Positions 9,573 to 18,602 of a DNA stretch of 64,000 nt are shown piece after piece. Source of the stretch: Sclerotiophoma versabilis (Eukaryota; Ascomycota; Dothideomycetes; Pleosporales; Didymellaceae). The notes under the pieces are model-generated. The model saw nothing but the letters and a program-made list of their open reading frames with translations, was not told where the DNA came from and made no database searches. The translations under genes were made by a program, and so were the position numbers. The stretch covers positions 992,001-1,056,000 of the forward strand of contig JAAROD010000015.1 of NCBI GenBank assembly GCA_012274445.1, given 5' to 3'. Position 1 is the first letter of the stretch. Each line of letters begins with the position of its first letter.

Positions 9573-12290
9573 TTAATCCACATCCTCGTCCTCCAATTCC
9601 TTGACCTCCTCCTCATCGTCCTTCTTTGGCCTCGCCTCTTGCTTCCTGTACAGCGTCGCGAGTTCTTCCGCCTCGGTCGCCTCATCAATACCTTTATCCT
9701 CCCTCACCCTCAAAAACCTAGGGAACCTCGTACTCAACCCCCTATCCTCGTTCACCAATCCAATTGCAGCTGTGTATGTCGGACTTAGCGTCAGATCCGC
9801 AAACGCCACCTCCCACACCTCCTGCGGCTCAAACCACACCGCTGGCCACCCTGCGCCCCCATTATACTCAACATAATGCGGTTTCTCTCTCAATGTATTC
9901 GTGCTCTCCGGATCATCCGGGTCGTATTTGGCGCGGTTGGCTTTGTAAAAGGCGTCGGTGAAGCCGGACATGCATTTCGTCACTGCATCGAGGGTGCCTG
10001 TTTGCTCGTTGCGGATCGCGAGAAGGATAGGCGACCACCATGCTGCCTTTCGGCCGGAGCCGTGGAATGCGCCGACCGGGATCAGGTCCAATGTTTCTGA
10101 GGTGGTTGAGTAGTCTTTCTTCACTTTGAGCCACGAGTCGAGGCGTTTGTCTGGCTCGTAGGTAGCGAGGAGCGCTTTGCGACGCCCGGACTTTTTGGGC
10201 TCGTCTGGGTCTGCGTCTTGGTCGGTGGATTTCTTGCTTTTGGGTCTCGCGGCTTTCTTTTTCTTTGGCGTTGGTGGGAGGGAGGGAGTGCCGTCTTCGT
10301 TTAGTTCTTCGAGAAGGTCGGGGTTGGGCAGGTTGTCGAGCACTTTGACCATTATGCCTTCGCACTTCAGATCCAGGGCGCTTTTGAAGAAATCAGATAC
10401 TATCTCCGTATCGACGGATGTGGCGTCCAGGCTCTTGACCCAGGTGAAGTGGTGGGGTATCTCGACAAAGAGGCTACGCAGCATGTCTCTCCTTTCCCTG
10501 AATGGGCGGTTGAGGAGTTCTTCGCCATTGAGATACATCAAGTCAAAGGCAAAGAGACAGACGTCGATTGTTACAGTGCCGATTAGAACATCTTTCCGAG
10601 CTCGATTGGCAAGTGTTTGGAAGGTCTTCAGTTCACCTGACTCGCGATCCACGGCTACCACCTCGCCTTCTAGGATGAAGCTGGATACACCTTCGCATCT
10701 GATCTTGGGTACCAAAGCAACAAGATCTGGGTATTTGTCCGTCATGACTTCCAAGTGCCTAGAGAAGATTGTCACCTTGCCTTTCTCGTCGCAGTGCACT
10801 TGTGCTCTTTGTCCATCGTACTTGTACTCGCAGCTGAAGTCTCGCCCTTGCAGCTTTGTGAGCATTTCGCCCAGATCGCGGGTGATGCTACCCAACATAG
10901 GTCTGAGCGGTATGTGCAGAGCCAGTCCACATCGCAGCAACAGCTCGTCGCCCACACCAATCTCCAATAGTGCAGGTATTAGGTCGTTGTAGTTTGGTCT
11001 TCTGGCAAAGCATGCCTTGACGATCTCTTCGTTTTTACTGAAGATTTCGACAAGGTCTTCTTTTTTCAGCTTTGCAAGGTCTTTCGGATCGCGGGTTTCA
11101 AATTCGGCGTTCGGAGGCTTCGACAGAAGTAACGCACGCGAGAGTGCAATGAGCATCGTTGTTTTGACAGCGCCAATCCTCAAGTGTTGCACTAGCGTTC
11201 TGACAATGTATCGGCTCTCCTCCGCACCTCGTGCATCTTGTATAAGTCTTTCTACAATCCTTTGTTTGACTTCCACACTGCCATTGCCCTTGCTGTTTGC
11301 AATTTTGACCAAGGAATCAAATACACTCTTGATAGTCAACGGCTTTGGTTTGCGCAGCGTAAAGGACTGACGCTTTTTTGCCTCGAATGCCACATCCCCA
11401 GCATCGCCGTACTTGTTGTTGAGTGCCCTGAGACCTGCATTGTCCAGTCCACAAACCTTCTTCAGCGCTTTTGATACTGCTGACCCGCCGAGGCCGAGTT
11501 CAAGGTCTATGTATGGAGGTGATATCGAGTTTGTCGCAAGCCATACTGCGGGTAGTAGGCTATCTGGGTCGCTTTCGATGATGGTTCGTAGAAGGTTGAC
11601 GAGTGTGTCTACGATCTTGATTCGACTTGTAGTGCTATTGACCAAGATGAAGCATCTTGTCAAGAGTGCATATGTAGCACATCCGCCATCTGCATTCCAG
11701 TGCTTCTGCAGATCCGGTATGTATTTAGAAGGTTCAAAGTCGAGTGGACTCTGGTCGAAGGCGATGTTCGCGGTTATGGTGTCTTCTTCGGTTGCGGTCG
11801 ATTGTAGCGAGAGTGTGTTCGATTTCGGCTTCGGCACTGCGGATTCGATCATCGACATAGATGCTTCGGAAGCAAGCATATCCTTTTCATCCTTCGAGAT
11901 GCTACCATTCGCGCCGGCTCTTACAGGCGGGCTTGGATCTCTGTATAATTCGTTCGAGCTGCATGACTCTTCCTCTTTAGAAGGCTGTTCTTGGGGCCGA
12001 GTCTGTCCTTGGGCCTCCTTGTCCCATTCTGCTTGTAATTTCCTGGCGTATTCTTCATCTGTAAGATTGGACGGGTCTACTACCTGGGGCGCATTGGATT
12101 CAACTGGATTCTTTGTCGCATCGTTGATAGCAGCCGCGGCCTTAGCGTTCTGTTTGGCAAAGAAGAAGTCCAGTTTGCGCACTGGTTTGCTTGATCCATC
12201 ATTCTTCTTGCGGCGCTTCGACGGACTGTCCATTATCAGCAACTGGGCATTGTCGTTGGATCTGCTAAAGTGTCGCTGCTCTCGGTTCAT
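9573..12290 (-). CDS. LIG1: DNA ligase I (ATP-dependent)
   Basis: Seals nicks between Okazaki fragments and in repair. Single exon, 905 aa. Adenylation motif I is KYDGQR at residues 490-495 (Lys490 is the AMP acceptor). Motif III (FILEGEVVAVD), IIIa (FDLMYLNGE), IV (CEGIMVK) and V (DSWLKVKKDY) follow in order, with a DNA-binding domain before them. An N-terminal RKLDFFFAK segment resembles a degenerate PCNA-interacting peptide. A Lys/Pro/Ser-rich insertion of about 45-50 residues separates motifs IV and V; I recall similar inserts in other filamentous fungi. The C-terminus is very acidic. Two in-frame AUGs occur, Met1 and Met20 (MDSPSKRRKK); in S. cerevisiae CDC9 alternative starts give mitochondrial and nuclear forms, so the same may hold here. 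Confidence 0.95.
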   Translation of the reverse strand: MNREQRHFSRSNDNAQLLIMDSPSKRRKKNDGSSKPVRKLDFFFAKQNAKAAAAINDATKNPVESNAPQVVDPSNLTDEEYARKLQAEWDKEAQGQTRPQEQPSKEEESCSSNELYRDPSPPVRAGANGSISKDEKDMLASEASMSMIESAVPKPKSNTLSLQSTATEEDTITANIAFDQSPLDFEPSKYIPDLQKHWNADGGCATYALLTRCFILVNSTTSRIKIVDTLVNLLRTIIESDPDSLLPAVWLATNSISPPYIDLELGLGGSAVSKALKKVCGLDNAGLRALNNKYGDAGDVAFEAKKRQSFTLRKPKPLTIKSVFDSLVKIANSKGNGSVEVKQRIVERLIQDARGAEESRYIVRTLVQHLRIGAVKTTMLIALSRALLLSKPPNAEFETRDPKDLAKLKKEDLVEIFSKNEEIVKACFARRPNYNDLIPALLEIGVGDELLLRCGLALHIPLRPMLGSITRDLGEMLTKLQGRDFSCEYKYDGQRAQVHCDEKGKVTIFSRHLEVMTDKYPDLVALVPKIRCEGVSSFILEGEVVAVDRESGELKTFQTLANRARKDVLIGTVTIDVCLFAFDLMYLNGEELLNRPFRERRDMLRSLFVEIPHHFTWVKSLDATSVDTEIVSDFFKSALDLKCEGIMVKVLDNLPNPDLLEELNEDGTPSLPPTPKKKKAARPKSKKSTDQDADPDEPKKSGRRKALLATYEPDKRLDSWLKVKKDYSTTSETLDLIPVGAFHGSGRKAAWWSPILLAIRNEQTGTLDAVTKCMSGFTDAFYKANRAKYDPDDPESTNTLREKPHYVEYNGGAGWPAVWFEPQEVWEVAFADLTLSPTYTAAIGLVNEDRGLSTRFPRFLRVREDKGIDEATEAEELATLYRKQEARPKKDDEEEVKELEDEDVD

Positions 12291-12292
12291 TC

Positions 12293-12304
12293 ACGTCATG
12301 ACGT
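12293..12304. promoter_or_regulatory. Palindromic CRE-like site at the LIG1 start
   Basis: The perfect 12-bp palindrome ACGTCATGACGT lies 3 bp upstream of the LIG1 ATG. It holds two overlapping ACGTCA/TGACGT half-sites of the ATF/CREB (bZIP) kind. The position suggests the 5' leader rather than a distal promoter. Function is inference. Confidence 0.35.
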
Positions 12305-12324
12305 AACCGAGCGCTTTGACCAAG

Positions 12325-12346
12325 TCGCGTCGCGCTGTCACGCGCG
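12325..12346. promoter_or_regulatory. CGCG-rich, MluI-box-like cluster upstream of LIG1
   Basis: TCGCGT at 12325-12330 runs directly into another CGCG, and ACGCGC follows about 10 bp later, 35-56 bp upstream of the LIG1 ATG. These match the relaxed MBF core (WCGCGW) rather than the strict ACGCGT. Compare the strict pair at ECO1. Confidence 0.4.
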
Positions 12347-12575
12347 CCACTATATCTACTTTGTTGCTTCACAAGAATATTATCAAGCATTTTTGAAACG
12401 AACTAGTTGCGATCGTTGACTCTTCATGACCACCTCCGTCCAGCCAGCAAGCGTACGATAACCCTCTAGACTATGGCATCACCCTATAGGTAACCTTGCT
12501 CATAGCCATCGAAACCCATCATGTGCCTCCAGACCTGCACTATCACCAAGCCCCCTAACAGCAGAACCTCCTACC

Positions 12576-13373
12576 CTAGTTGTCATACCTGAGTTTACCA
12601 TCCGACTCACGGGATTCGGAATCTCGGTTCCAGTAATCGCCTCTGTCGGTATCCCATCGTTGGCGCTTAGACGAGTACCTCTCAGCACGCGGGCCTGCCG
12701 GAGCTGGAATTCCGCCACGAACGAGACTCGAAGTGTCGTCCTGATCTCGAGTTGGATCGTTGATCGCGCACTTCCAATCGTAGAGACCGAATTCGTCGTC
12801 ACGTGGGGTGCCTCCTTGCTGGCCGAATAGCTGATCGCCTACATCGTACTTGCCTGTGACTCGAAATTAAATTCACATACGGTAAAGAGAATGGAGGCAT
12901 GACTTACTCAGTAGAAGACCAGTGTCAACATGCAGTCCATGGACGATGGCACGTGCAGCCGCAAGTGGGCAGATGGCAACCTCTTTACGCAACATCTTCG
13001 TGGCATCGTTGAAGCTGCAAACCAGTACGGCGGCGAACTTTGCATCTGGCTCGCTGTAGGCGACTACGACATCTGCTCGGTTGTCAATATATGCTTACGC
13101 TGTTGAGGGGTTGGTCGAACCGTAATATTTGAACTTCTCGGAGCCGTAGATCATCTTCGCATTGCTCAAGGCCATTACACGGAGCTCGTGAAGTTGCTCG
13201 AGCTACGGAAGTCAGCATCGACTGCCTGTTTTCAGCCAGCGTCCATGTACCTTATTCTGGCTGTTCAACCAACTGCCACCCGAGAGGCTTGTTCCCCCGT
13301 TGAATCCAGCGAGGCCGTCAACACCAAGGGCTGCGGCTTGCACCATAAGACTGTTCGCATCGTTCATGCTCAT
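12576..13373 (-). CDS. Hypothetical protein with uncertain splicing
   Basis: I do not recognise this protein. Start ATG at 13373 (MSMNDANSLM). Introns 13250-13203 (48 nt) and 12907-12854 (54 nt) have good borders and phases. Between them the frame is open except for one TAA at 13097-13095. Two explanations: a third intron 13120-13073 (48 nt, weak donor GTTCGA, acceptor GAGCAG, phase-consistent), giving 215 aa; or a nonsense mutation at codon 77 of a 231-residue frame. I favour the intron. The middle part reads VVVAYSEPDAKFAAVLVCSF and LAAARAIVHGLHVDTG, a plausible globular core. The C-terminus is Arg/Asp-rich and polar, ending near YDN. The gene is tandem to LIG1 on the same strand. Confidence 0.5.
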
Positions 13374-13781
13374 TAGAGACTATTGAGTCGTGGGCAAGAG
13401 CGAGTGTTGGGGTTGAGCAAACATGTAGGGAGAGAGGGGATGTGGAGCTTTTTGTATACTGCGCAGCTTCTGCGCTTGGCCGTTTGCTTTTTGCAACGAT
13501 CGCAAGTAAGACAAATTTTGCTGCGAACTATTGCAGGTAAAAGATTATCTCCTGGCGAGCGCGGTACATTGTCTGTGTGTAGTCACCGTGTGCTAATATC
13601 TTAGATAGGCTTGAAGGATTCCATAGTATACATGATCGAAAGAGTTGGAAAATGAAGCAGACCTACATCTACCTAACCATGCTCGTTGCCGGATCTACGA
13701 TGTGCAAAACCTGCCACGATAGAGAAGAAAGGTTAGCCACGTATCAAAAGCTATGATGGCAAGCCTAAGCAGGTACATACA
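13374..13781. other. Intergenic
   Basis: Nothing coding supported. It contains the promoter of the minus-strand hypothetical gene ending at 12576. Confidence 0.5.
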
Positions 13782-14075
13782 TCATAGCTCTTTCCCCAGA
13801 TACACTTCCTGGTCCTTTGACGCCTTTTCCTGTGTCAGTTTGCGGTAAAAGAGATATGCCTCAATAGCTATTGCTGTCACACCGACGACCACCCCAGCTA
13901 TAATGCCTCCCCTGGCTCCTGTCGACAGGTTTTTGTTGGAAGGTAAATCGCTCGCCGTTGATCCAACCCAACTCGATGTCTGACGTTGGCCTGGCAAATC
14001 TGTGGCTCTAAGCGTCGACTGCAGGTTATCCTTCGCCACATCCAGGTAGAGGTCTGGCCAAAATTTGCTGCTCAT
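13782..14075 (-). CDS. Small single-pass membrane protein, possibly only a 3' exon
   Basis: An open frame of 97 codons from ATG 14075. It has a polar N-terminal half, then a Gly-flanked hydrophobic stretch (GGIIAGVVVGVTAIAIEAYLF) near residues 56-76 followed by basic YRK, so an outside-in single TM segment is likely. No known domain. The frame stays open upstream of the ATG for about 10 codons to a possible acceptor, so the gene could have earlier exons; I could not connect any with confidence. The Gly-rich TM plus short charged tail resembles the membrane anchor of fungal surface proteins such as WSC or mid2-like sensors, but no ectodomain is visible here. Confidence 0.35.
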   Translation of the reverse strand: MSSKFWPDLYLDVAKDNLQSTLRATDLPGQRQTSSWVGSTASDLPSNKNLSTGARGGIIAGVVVGVTAIAIEAYLFYRKLTQEKASKDQEVYLGKEL

Positions 14076-14650
14076 CTTGGCGCTGCCATCATTCTGCTTG
14101 TATCAGAGAAGAAATTGCGACGGTTTCAACCGATGGAACTAGACAACTGAAGCAACAGATGATTCTAGATGTTGTATGGCAACAACTGTACAAGTCGATC
14201 TTTCAGACGCCATCAGCTATGGCTCGAGTTCTGTTTTCAGCGGTACTGCCTGATGGCAATTGTGCCGAAGTGGAAACGATGACAATATTTCCACAGTCAT
14301 GAATTACAAAAAACACCTCAGGCTTGTAATCGAACCACTTACAGGCTTGCAATCAGACTACTTTCTTTCATACTTCAGCCAGCAGAAGTCAAGGGGCTTT
14401 GTAGATGAAAAGTATAGCAAATGCAGTTATCCAGAAAAGCCAGTGGCGTGTAAATGTTATGTTGCAATCAAGTCGTGGCTAAAGGTCCAAAATCATAACA
14501 TAGAAGACTGCTGTCTTTCTTCTGAAGGTTGTTGTGCCCCTCAACGAAGGTCGGGCAAGTCTAGCCGAGGCGCTAACACCCGCCCTGCAGATCCCAAAGC
14601 TCAACTTTCTGAACATTCACGTCATACTCGAAACTTAAGCCTTTCTGAAC
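14076..14650. other. Intergenic or undetermined 5' part of the small TM gene
   Basis: On the minus strand a roughly 49-codon open stretch around 14150-14350 reads like coding (VFFVIHDCGNIVIVSTS) but lacks a start and a clean splice link. The plus-strand open frame here has no coding character. Confidence 0.3.
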
Positions 14651-16171
14651 ATGGAGTTCCAAAAGGGCGAACGTGTTTTCCTGAACTTCGAGACTGGTGG
14701 TGTCGAGAAGACAGATCAAAACCCCGAGCCCGAGCCCTCAGTAATACCCGCATTCGATTTCGTCGGCGACATCCTCGAGCGCGACCCATCTTCAGCTGCT
14801 CCACCAGTGGCGCCCTCGTTTAAACCAAATACAACCGGCTTTCCAGCACACAAGAAACGTACACCACGAGTCTCGGCCTTCAAACAGCGCCGTGCCGCAA
14901 ACGGGCAGCAACCTACACCAGCTCCGAAAGCACAAGATGCCTCGAGTCTACACAGCGCGCCCCCACCGCGCGCAAGATTCGAGCCCGATGATGAGAGGCG
15001 CGCGATAGACGAGGAGAACCAGCGCAGATTAGACGCCATGTCCGAAGAGGAAATTGAGGAGGAACGCAGAGAGCTCATGGCGAACCTGGACCCTGCTTTA
15101 ATACAGAGGTTGCTGAATCGGTCCAATATTGATGCTGGAAGCAATCAGCAGCTGCACGGTCCAGCGGAGGAGCCTACGGAACCTGTAGAAACGCGGCATG
15201 CTGAACCAGAGTCAGTGATACAACGCCGGCTCTTCCAATCGAACATAGACGATGGAAGCAATGAACAGCAACAATGGCCAGAAGACAAGCTCCCGACATC
15301 TGAGCCTACGGTATCAGTGCAGGAGACAAAAGAAGAGCCCGTAACGAAAGCCTCAAGCTCGAAGAAAGTGACCTTCGCAGCGCCAGACGAGCGGGAAGAC
15401 GAAGAACAAGATAAAGCATCACAACCACAAGAACCCAGTGCGCCACCAACTACTTCGATTGCATCGTCACATACACATGGCGAAGAAGCAACCGGTTCAC
15501 TACATTTCCCACCCACACCGCAACCACCCGATCTCGACCCGAACGATCCCGACTTTCTTCAGAACCTGCACGCGAAGTACTTCCCATCCCTACCATACAA
15601 CCCTTCAACCGTCGAGTGGATGAAGCCAGTTGACCCCGCCGACAAATCCTCCCCTTACCACCCCTCACAAACCGCCCTCAATGCCTCAGAGCTGCGTTTC
15701 GATTTCAAAGGCACTCTGCTCGCACCGAGCGTTGCACGCGACATACCCACCAACCGGGGCCTACACCACCATGCTGATGCACCTGAAGCAGCTGGTTACA
15801 CGATACCAGAGCTAGCAGTTACAGCGCGCAGTGCTGTGCCTGCGCAGCGGTGCATGGCATACCAGACACTAGGGCGGATACTATACAGGCTAGGACAGGG
15901 CGAGTTCGGGGTCGAGAGGCCGAAGCAGGAGACTGATGGCCCAGTAAGGGTGGCTACAAACCCCAACGAGGAGGATGAAGAAGCAGAAGATGAGGATGTG
16001 GGGCACTACATGGCAGTCGGGCTATGGCAATGTATTGAAGACGGCAGAGTCATCGAGACAATGACTGAGGAGGCGAACAGAGAGAAAGGGCATCTCACTG
16101 CGCGGACGTTTGCGCAGGAAGCGCTTTGGAATTGGAGAAGAGGCGGTGGACGCAAGAGACATGCCGTGTAA
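14651..16171 (+). CDS. RBA50: RPAP1/Rba50-like RNA polymerase II assembly factor
   Basis: Family members help assemble RNA polymerase II in the cytoplasm before nuclear import. Single exon, 506 aa. After FDFVGDILERD (about residues 35-45) comes the Phe-Pro-Ala-His-Lys motif FPAHKKRTPRVSAFKQRR, then the RPAP1_N signature with EEEIEEERRELMANLDPALIQRLL at about residues 128-152 (shown in part). A low-complexity acidic linker with two near-repeats (RSNIDAGSNQQ and QSNIDDGSNEQ) follows, then the RPAP1_C domain with LRFDFKGTLL, GLHHHADAPEAAGYT and ILYRLGQGEFG. This domain order is that of yeast Rba50 and the ends of human RPAP1. The C-terminus ends with an Arg/Lys-rich tail. The start has an A at -3 and no competing upstream ATG in frame. 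Confidence 0.88.
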   Translation: MEFQKGERVFLNFETGGVEKTDQNPEPEPSVIPAFDFVGDILERDPSSAAPPVAPSFKPNTTGFPAHKKRTPRVSAFKQRRAANGQQPTPAPKAQDASSLHSAPPPRARFEPDDERRAIDEENQRRLDAMSEEEIEEERRELMANLDPALIQRLLNRSNIDAGSNQQLHGPAEEPTEPVETRHAEPESVIQRRLFQSNIDDGSNEQQQWPEDKLPTSEPTVSVQETKEEPVTKASSSKKVTFAAPDEREDEEQDKASQPQEPSAPPTTSIASSHTHGEEATGSLHFPPTPQPPDLDPNDPDFLQNLHAKYFPSLPYNPSTVEWMKPVDPADKSSPYHPSQTALNASELRFDFKGTLLAPSVARDIPTNRGLHHHADAPEAAGYTIPELAVTARSAVPAQRCMAYQTLGRILYRLGQGEFGVERPKQETDGPVRVATNPNEEDEEAEDEDVGHYMAVGLWQCIEDGRVIETMTEEANREKGHLTARTFAQEALWNWRRGGGRKRHAV

Positions 16172-16242
16172 AGCGTATGCGGTTCACGTCGAGGCTAGAC
16201 GCGAATAATATCCCCATGCATGCTAAGGCTACGAGTAAACGA

Positions 16243-16554
16243 CTACGACTTCCAGGACTTGGTTCGATTGTGTTGAATGATTTTGTGTAGGTAGAACACT
16301 GTTTCTGAGCTTGTTATTTCGAGTACCTGCATGAGCGAACGAAGACGAGTTTGTATGTGAGCAACGCGGTGCTGAAGCACGAGCGGATCTATGCGCAGTG
16401 CCTCTAAGTCATTGCTAATGGCAGGTGGCAAGACAGAACCAGTGCTATCATGATCAGATCGATGGTAAAGTCAGCTTCATACCAACTTATCTAATCTTGC
16501 CTTGAATTGTACTAGGTTACTGGGTATATTGAAATCTTCGTATGGTATTGGCAT
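16243..16554 (-). CDS. Possible small protein gene 15 bp downstream of the UCH gene
   Basis: ATG at 16554 opens 24 codons (MPIPYEDFNIPSNLVQFKAR...) ending at GTATGAAG or GTTGGTATG donors. A second open stretch to a TAG at 16243 (SNDLEALRIDPLVLQHRVAH, then QTRLRSLMQVLE) has a Leu-rich helical look. The two parts are in different frames and need an intron of about 43 nt (GTTGGT...GATAG) or about 81 nt (GTATGA...TTAGAG); either keeps phase. Product about 80-90 aa, no recognised family. Its ATG lies only 15 bp past the stop of the deubiquitinase gene on the same strand, so it would have to be on a dicistronic message, have a promoter inside the upstream gene, or be an untranslated 3' region. Confidence 0.35.
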
Positions 16555-16569
16555 GTTTGTAGCATGCCC

Positions 16570-18141
16570 TCACTTCTTAGCTTTCTTATTCCCACCTTTC
16601 GATTCAATATGCTTGTCGAGGTTCTGCTCCAGGTACCCATTGGCAGCGAGCATCTCGGCCCACAGCTTGATAACAGGCCCGTGATCGAAGCGACCTTGTG
16701 CGGCCTTCTGGGCGTCCTCCGCTTCGGTCTGCATTTCTGACATGATGTTTGTGGCAAGTTGGTCCAAGTCTTTCGATACCCTAGTCCGCCGCTCGAGAAG
16801 ATCGTGGGTCGCCTCACCTGCGATGGTTGTCACGAGCGTATTCGGAACTAGGTGTGCAGACAGCTGATCTTCAATACCGAGCATCTGGGGATGTATACGA
16901 GACAGCTGGTCGTGGGCAACAAAGGACCTCCAGTCAGGCGAAACTTCATCCAGGCGTAATTCTGTAGTTTTGATCTGATTGATTGCAAGGCAAGCCTCTT
17001 TACGAAAGGACGGTAGTGGCGACGGCATGATGGCAAAGCCAGTGTAGTCGTCCCCTCCACCAGCGAGGATGGCGAGTATCGAGTCTGCCGCGATTGACAC
17101 CCAGTCTTCCCCTCGCTTCGTATCGAACGTGGCAACATTTATCGGCTTGATGTTGAGACCATCAAGCATCCAGATCTCGTTGCCCACAGGAATGAATGCA
17201 ATGAAATGGTGTGCATTGTCTTCGTACCCTTCTGCACTGTCGTCAGTAGCTGCAGAATCGATAGATTTACGTCGAGCTTTCTTGTCGTTCACAAAACGTT
17301 GTGCTTTCTTGAATTTGTACGAGAGGTGCTTGTCCGCCTCTAGTATGTCCATCTTTTTTGCAAAGGAATTGTGGATCTTCTTGACGAAATCAAAACTGGC
17401 AAGTGCCTCGCCTCGCTGGTACGGCGTGAAGTCTTGCGTGAAGACTTTAAACTGCTGCAGATGTTCTCCGACCTCAATATCGGTATTGTTCATGAGAATA
17501 TTGATCATGGCCAGTGTTGCACAGCTATTTTGAGCTGGGAGCTGGTTGGCAAACCATACGTGACTATGACTTTCCTCCGGTTGATCAGAGGAGCCATGTT
17601 CACGGTAACGGTAGAGTAGAATCAGACCATAGATGGGTCTTGGGAGCGTTTCAAGGAATTCTGGGAACATAGCGACAACCTCTCGCACGTTGATATCTTG
17701 CACGCCCATGTCTCGAAGGATGGTAGAGAAGAACGCCGGTTCAGATTCAATCTCACAAAACCCCTGCCACGTCTCTTTAGTGACTTTATCCACAGATTGG
17801 GCAGAGTTGCTGGGAGCTCTCGCAGAAGATTCTGTACTGCCGTTTGTGGATGATGTGGGAGACTTCTTTACTCGTTTGGACTCAGGCTGTTCGCAGGGCT
17901 CGGCAGAATCTCTCTTCCTTGCTTCTGGAGAGGCTTTGCGAGACTGCTCATCATTGAGCGCAAGGCCAACGGCATCACCATCGCCGTGCTTGCCGGTAGA
18001 TCCTCTCTCGACCTTTGCGACTCCGTTGGTGGTTGGCATTGTTGAAATTTCATTCGGGCTGATGGTAGTATCCAAATTTGGGGTTGGCGATGAATTCATT
18101 TTCGACACGGACGCAGGTACCGGTACTGATTCAACGGTCAT
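16570..18141 (-). CDS. UCH37/UCHL5-type ubiquitin C-terminal hydrolase
   Basis: Cysteine deubiquitinase of peptidase family C12, in other organisms bound to the proteasome (UCHL5, S. pombe Uch2) or to chromatin (BAP1). Single exon; I take ATG 18141 (MTVESVPVPASV), giving 523 aa. The first 130 residues are low-complexity, Ser/Thr/Lys-rich and probably disordered. The catalytic domain begins at TWQGFCEIESEPAFF. The oxyanion Gln and nucleophile Cys are in ANQLPAQNSCATLAM, the catalytic His in NAHHFIAFIPV and Asp in MLDGLNI. A charged loop (KARRKSIDSAATDD) occupies the active-site crossover position. The C-terminal helical tail ends NGYLEQNLDKHIESKGG with a Lys cluster, like the ULD of UCH37. The length is well above UCHL5 (about 330 aa) because of the N-terminal extension. 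Confidence 0.9.
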   Translation of the reverse strand: MTVESVPVPASVSKMNSSPTPNLDTTISPNEISTMPTTNGVAKVERGSTGKHGDGDAVGLALNDEQSRKASPEARKRDSAEPCEQPESKRVKKSPTSSTNGSTESSARAPSNSAQSVDKVTKETWQGFCEIESEPAFFSTILRDMGVQDINVREVVAMFPEFLETLPRPIYGLILLYRYREHGSSDQPEESHSHVWFANQLPAQNSCATLAMINILMNNTDIEVGEHLQQFKVFTQDFTPYQRGEALASFDFVKKIHNSFAKKMDILEADKHLSYKFKKAQRFVNDKKARRKSIDSAATDDSAEGYEDNAHHFIAFIPVGNEIWMLDGLNIKPINVATFDTKRGEDWVSIAADSILAILAGGGDDYTGFAIMPSPLPSFRKEACLAINQIKTTELRLDEVSPDWRSFVAHDQLSRIHPQMLGIEDQLSAHLVPNTLVTTIAGEATHDLLERRTRVSKDLDQLATNIMSEMQTEAEDAQKAAQGRFDHGPVIKLWAEMLAANGYLEQNLDKHIESKGGNKKAKK

Positions 18142-18602
18142 CGAGCCAGACTGCGAGATTGCAAAAAGTTGCAGCTGCAAAGTAAGAGCTATAAGAGGGA
18201 TGGATCAGGGCTGCAGGGTGACTGCTCCACAGGTACGTAGCAGACAGCAAACGACTACCATAACTAAAACTGAGCCAAGGCAACTGCTTGCGGCTGATTT
18301 CGGAGAATTGCGATAATGGCGATGTGTAGCATGAAGAACGAAGGTGAAAGCAGACGGCTTGCTGCAGGTGACGCCGGTCTGATTGGCCGAAGCTTGCGCC
18401 TTCCAAAGGCTGGTGTCAACACCATTGCTCGTTGATATTGACAGCGCTATGGACCAAACGATGCATCACCCCTTTCTACGCGGCGCAAAGCTCTTCTTCC
18501 GCAGCACGTGTCTCTAATCAAGCTGGCCAAATCGTGACGGCGCGTCATACCGAATTTGAAGCTCAAATTGCTACGGTTACCTTGCTTGGCATGACGCTGT
18601 AA
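18142..18602. other. Divergent promoter, UCH gene and small TM gene/GPI1
   Basis: No coding sequence supported. A CACGTG E-box is at 18505-18510. Confidence 0.5.

Noticed and set aside
13073..13098. 26-nt GTAAGC...GAGCAG segment as an intron
   Set aside because: Too short for a spliceosomal intron and its removal would break the reading frame.
14260..14823. 187-codon plus-strand frame overlapping the Rba50 start
   Set aside because: Shadow frame running into the real gene; no domain, implausible composition.
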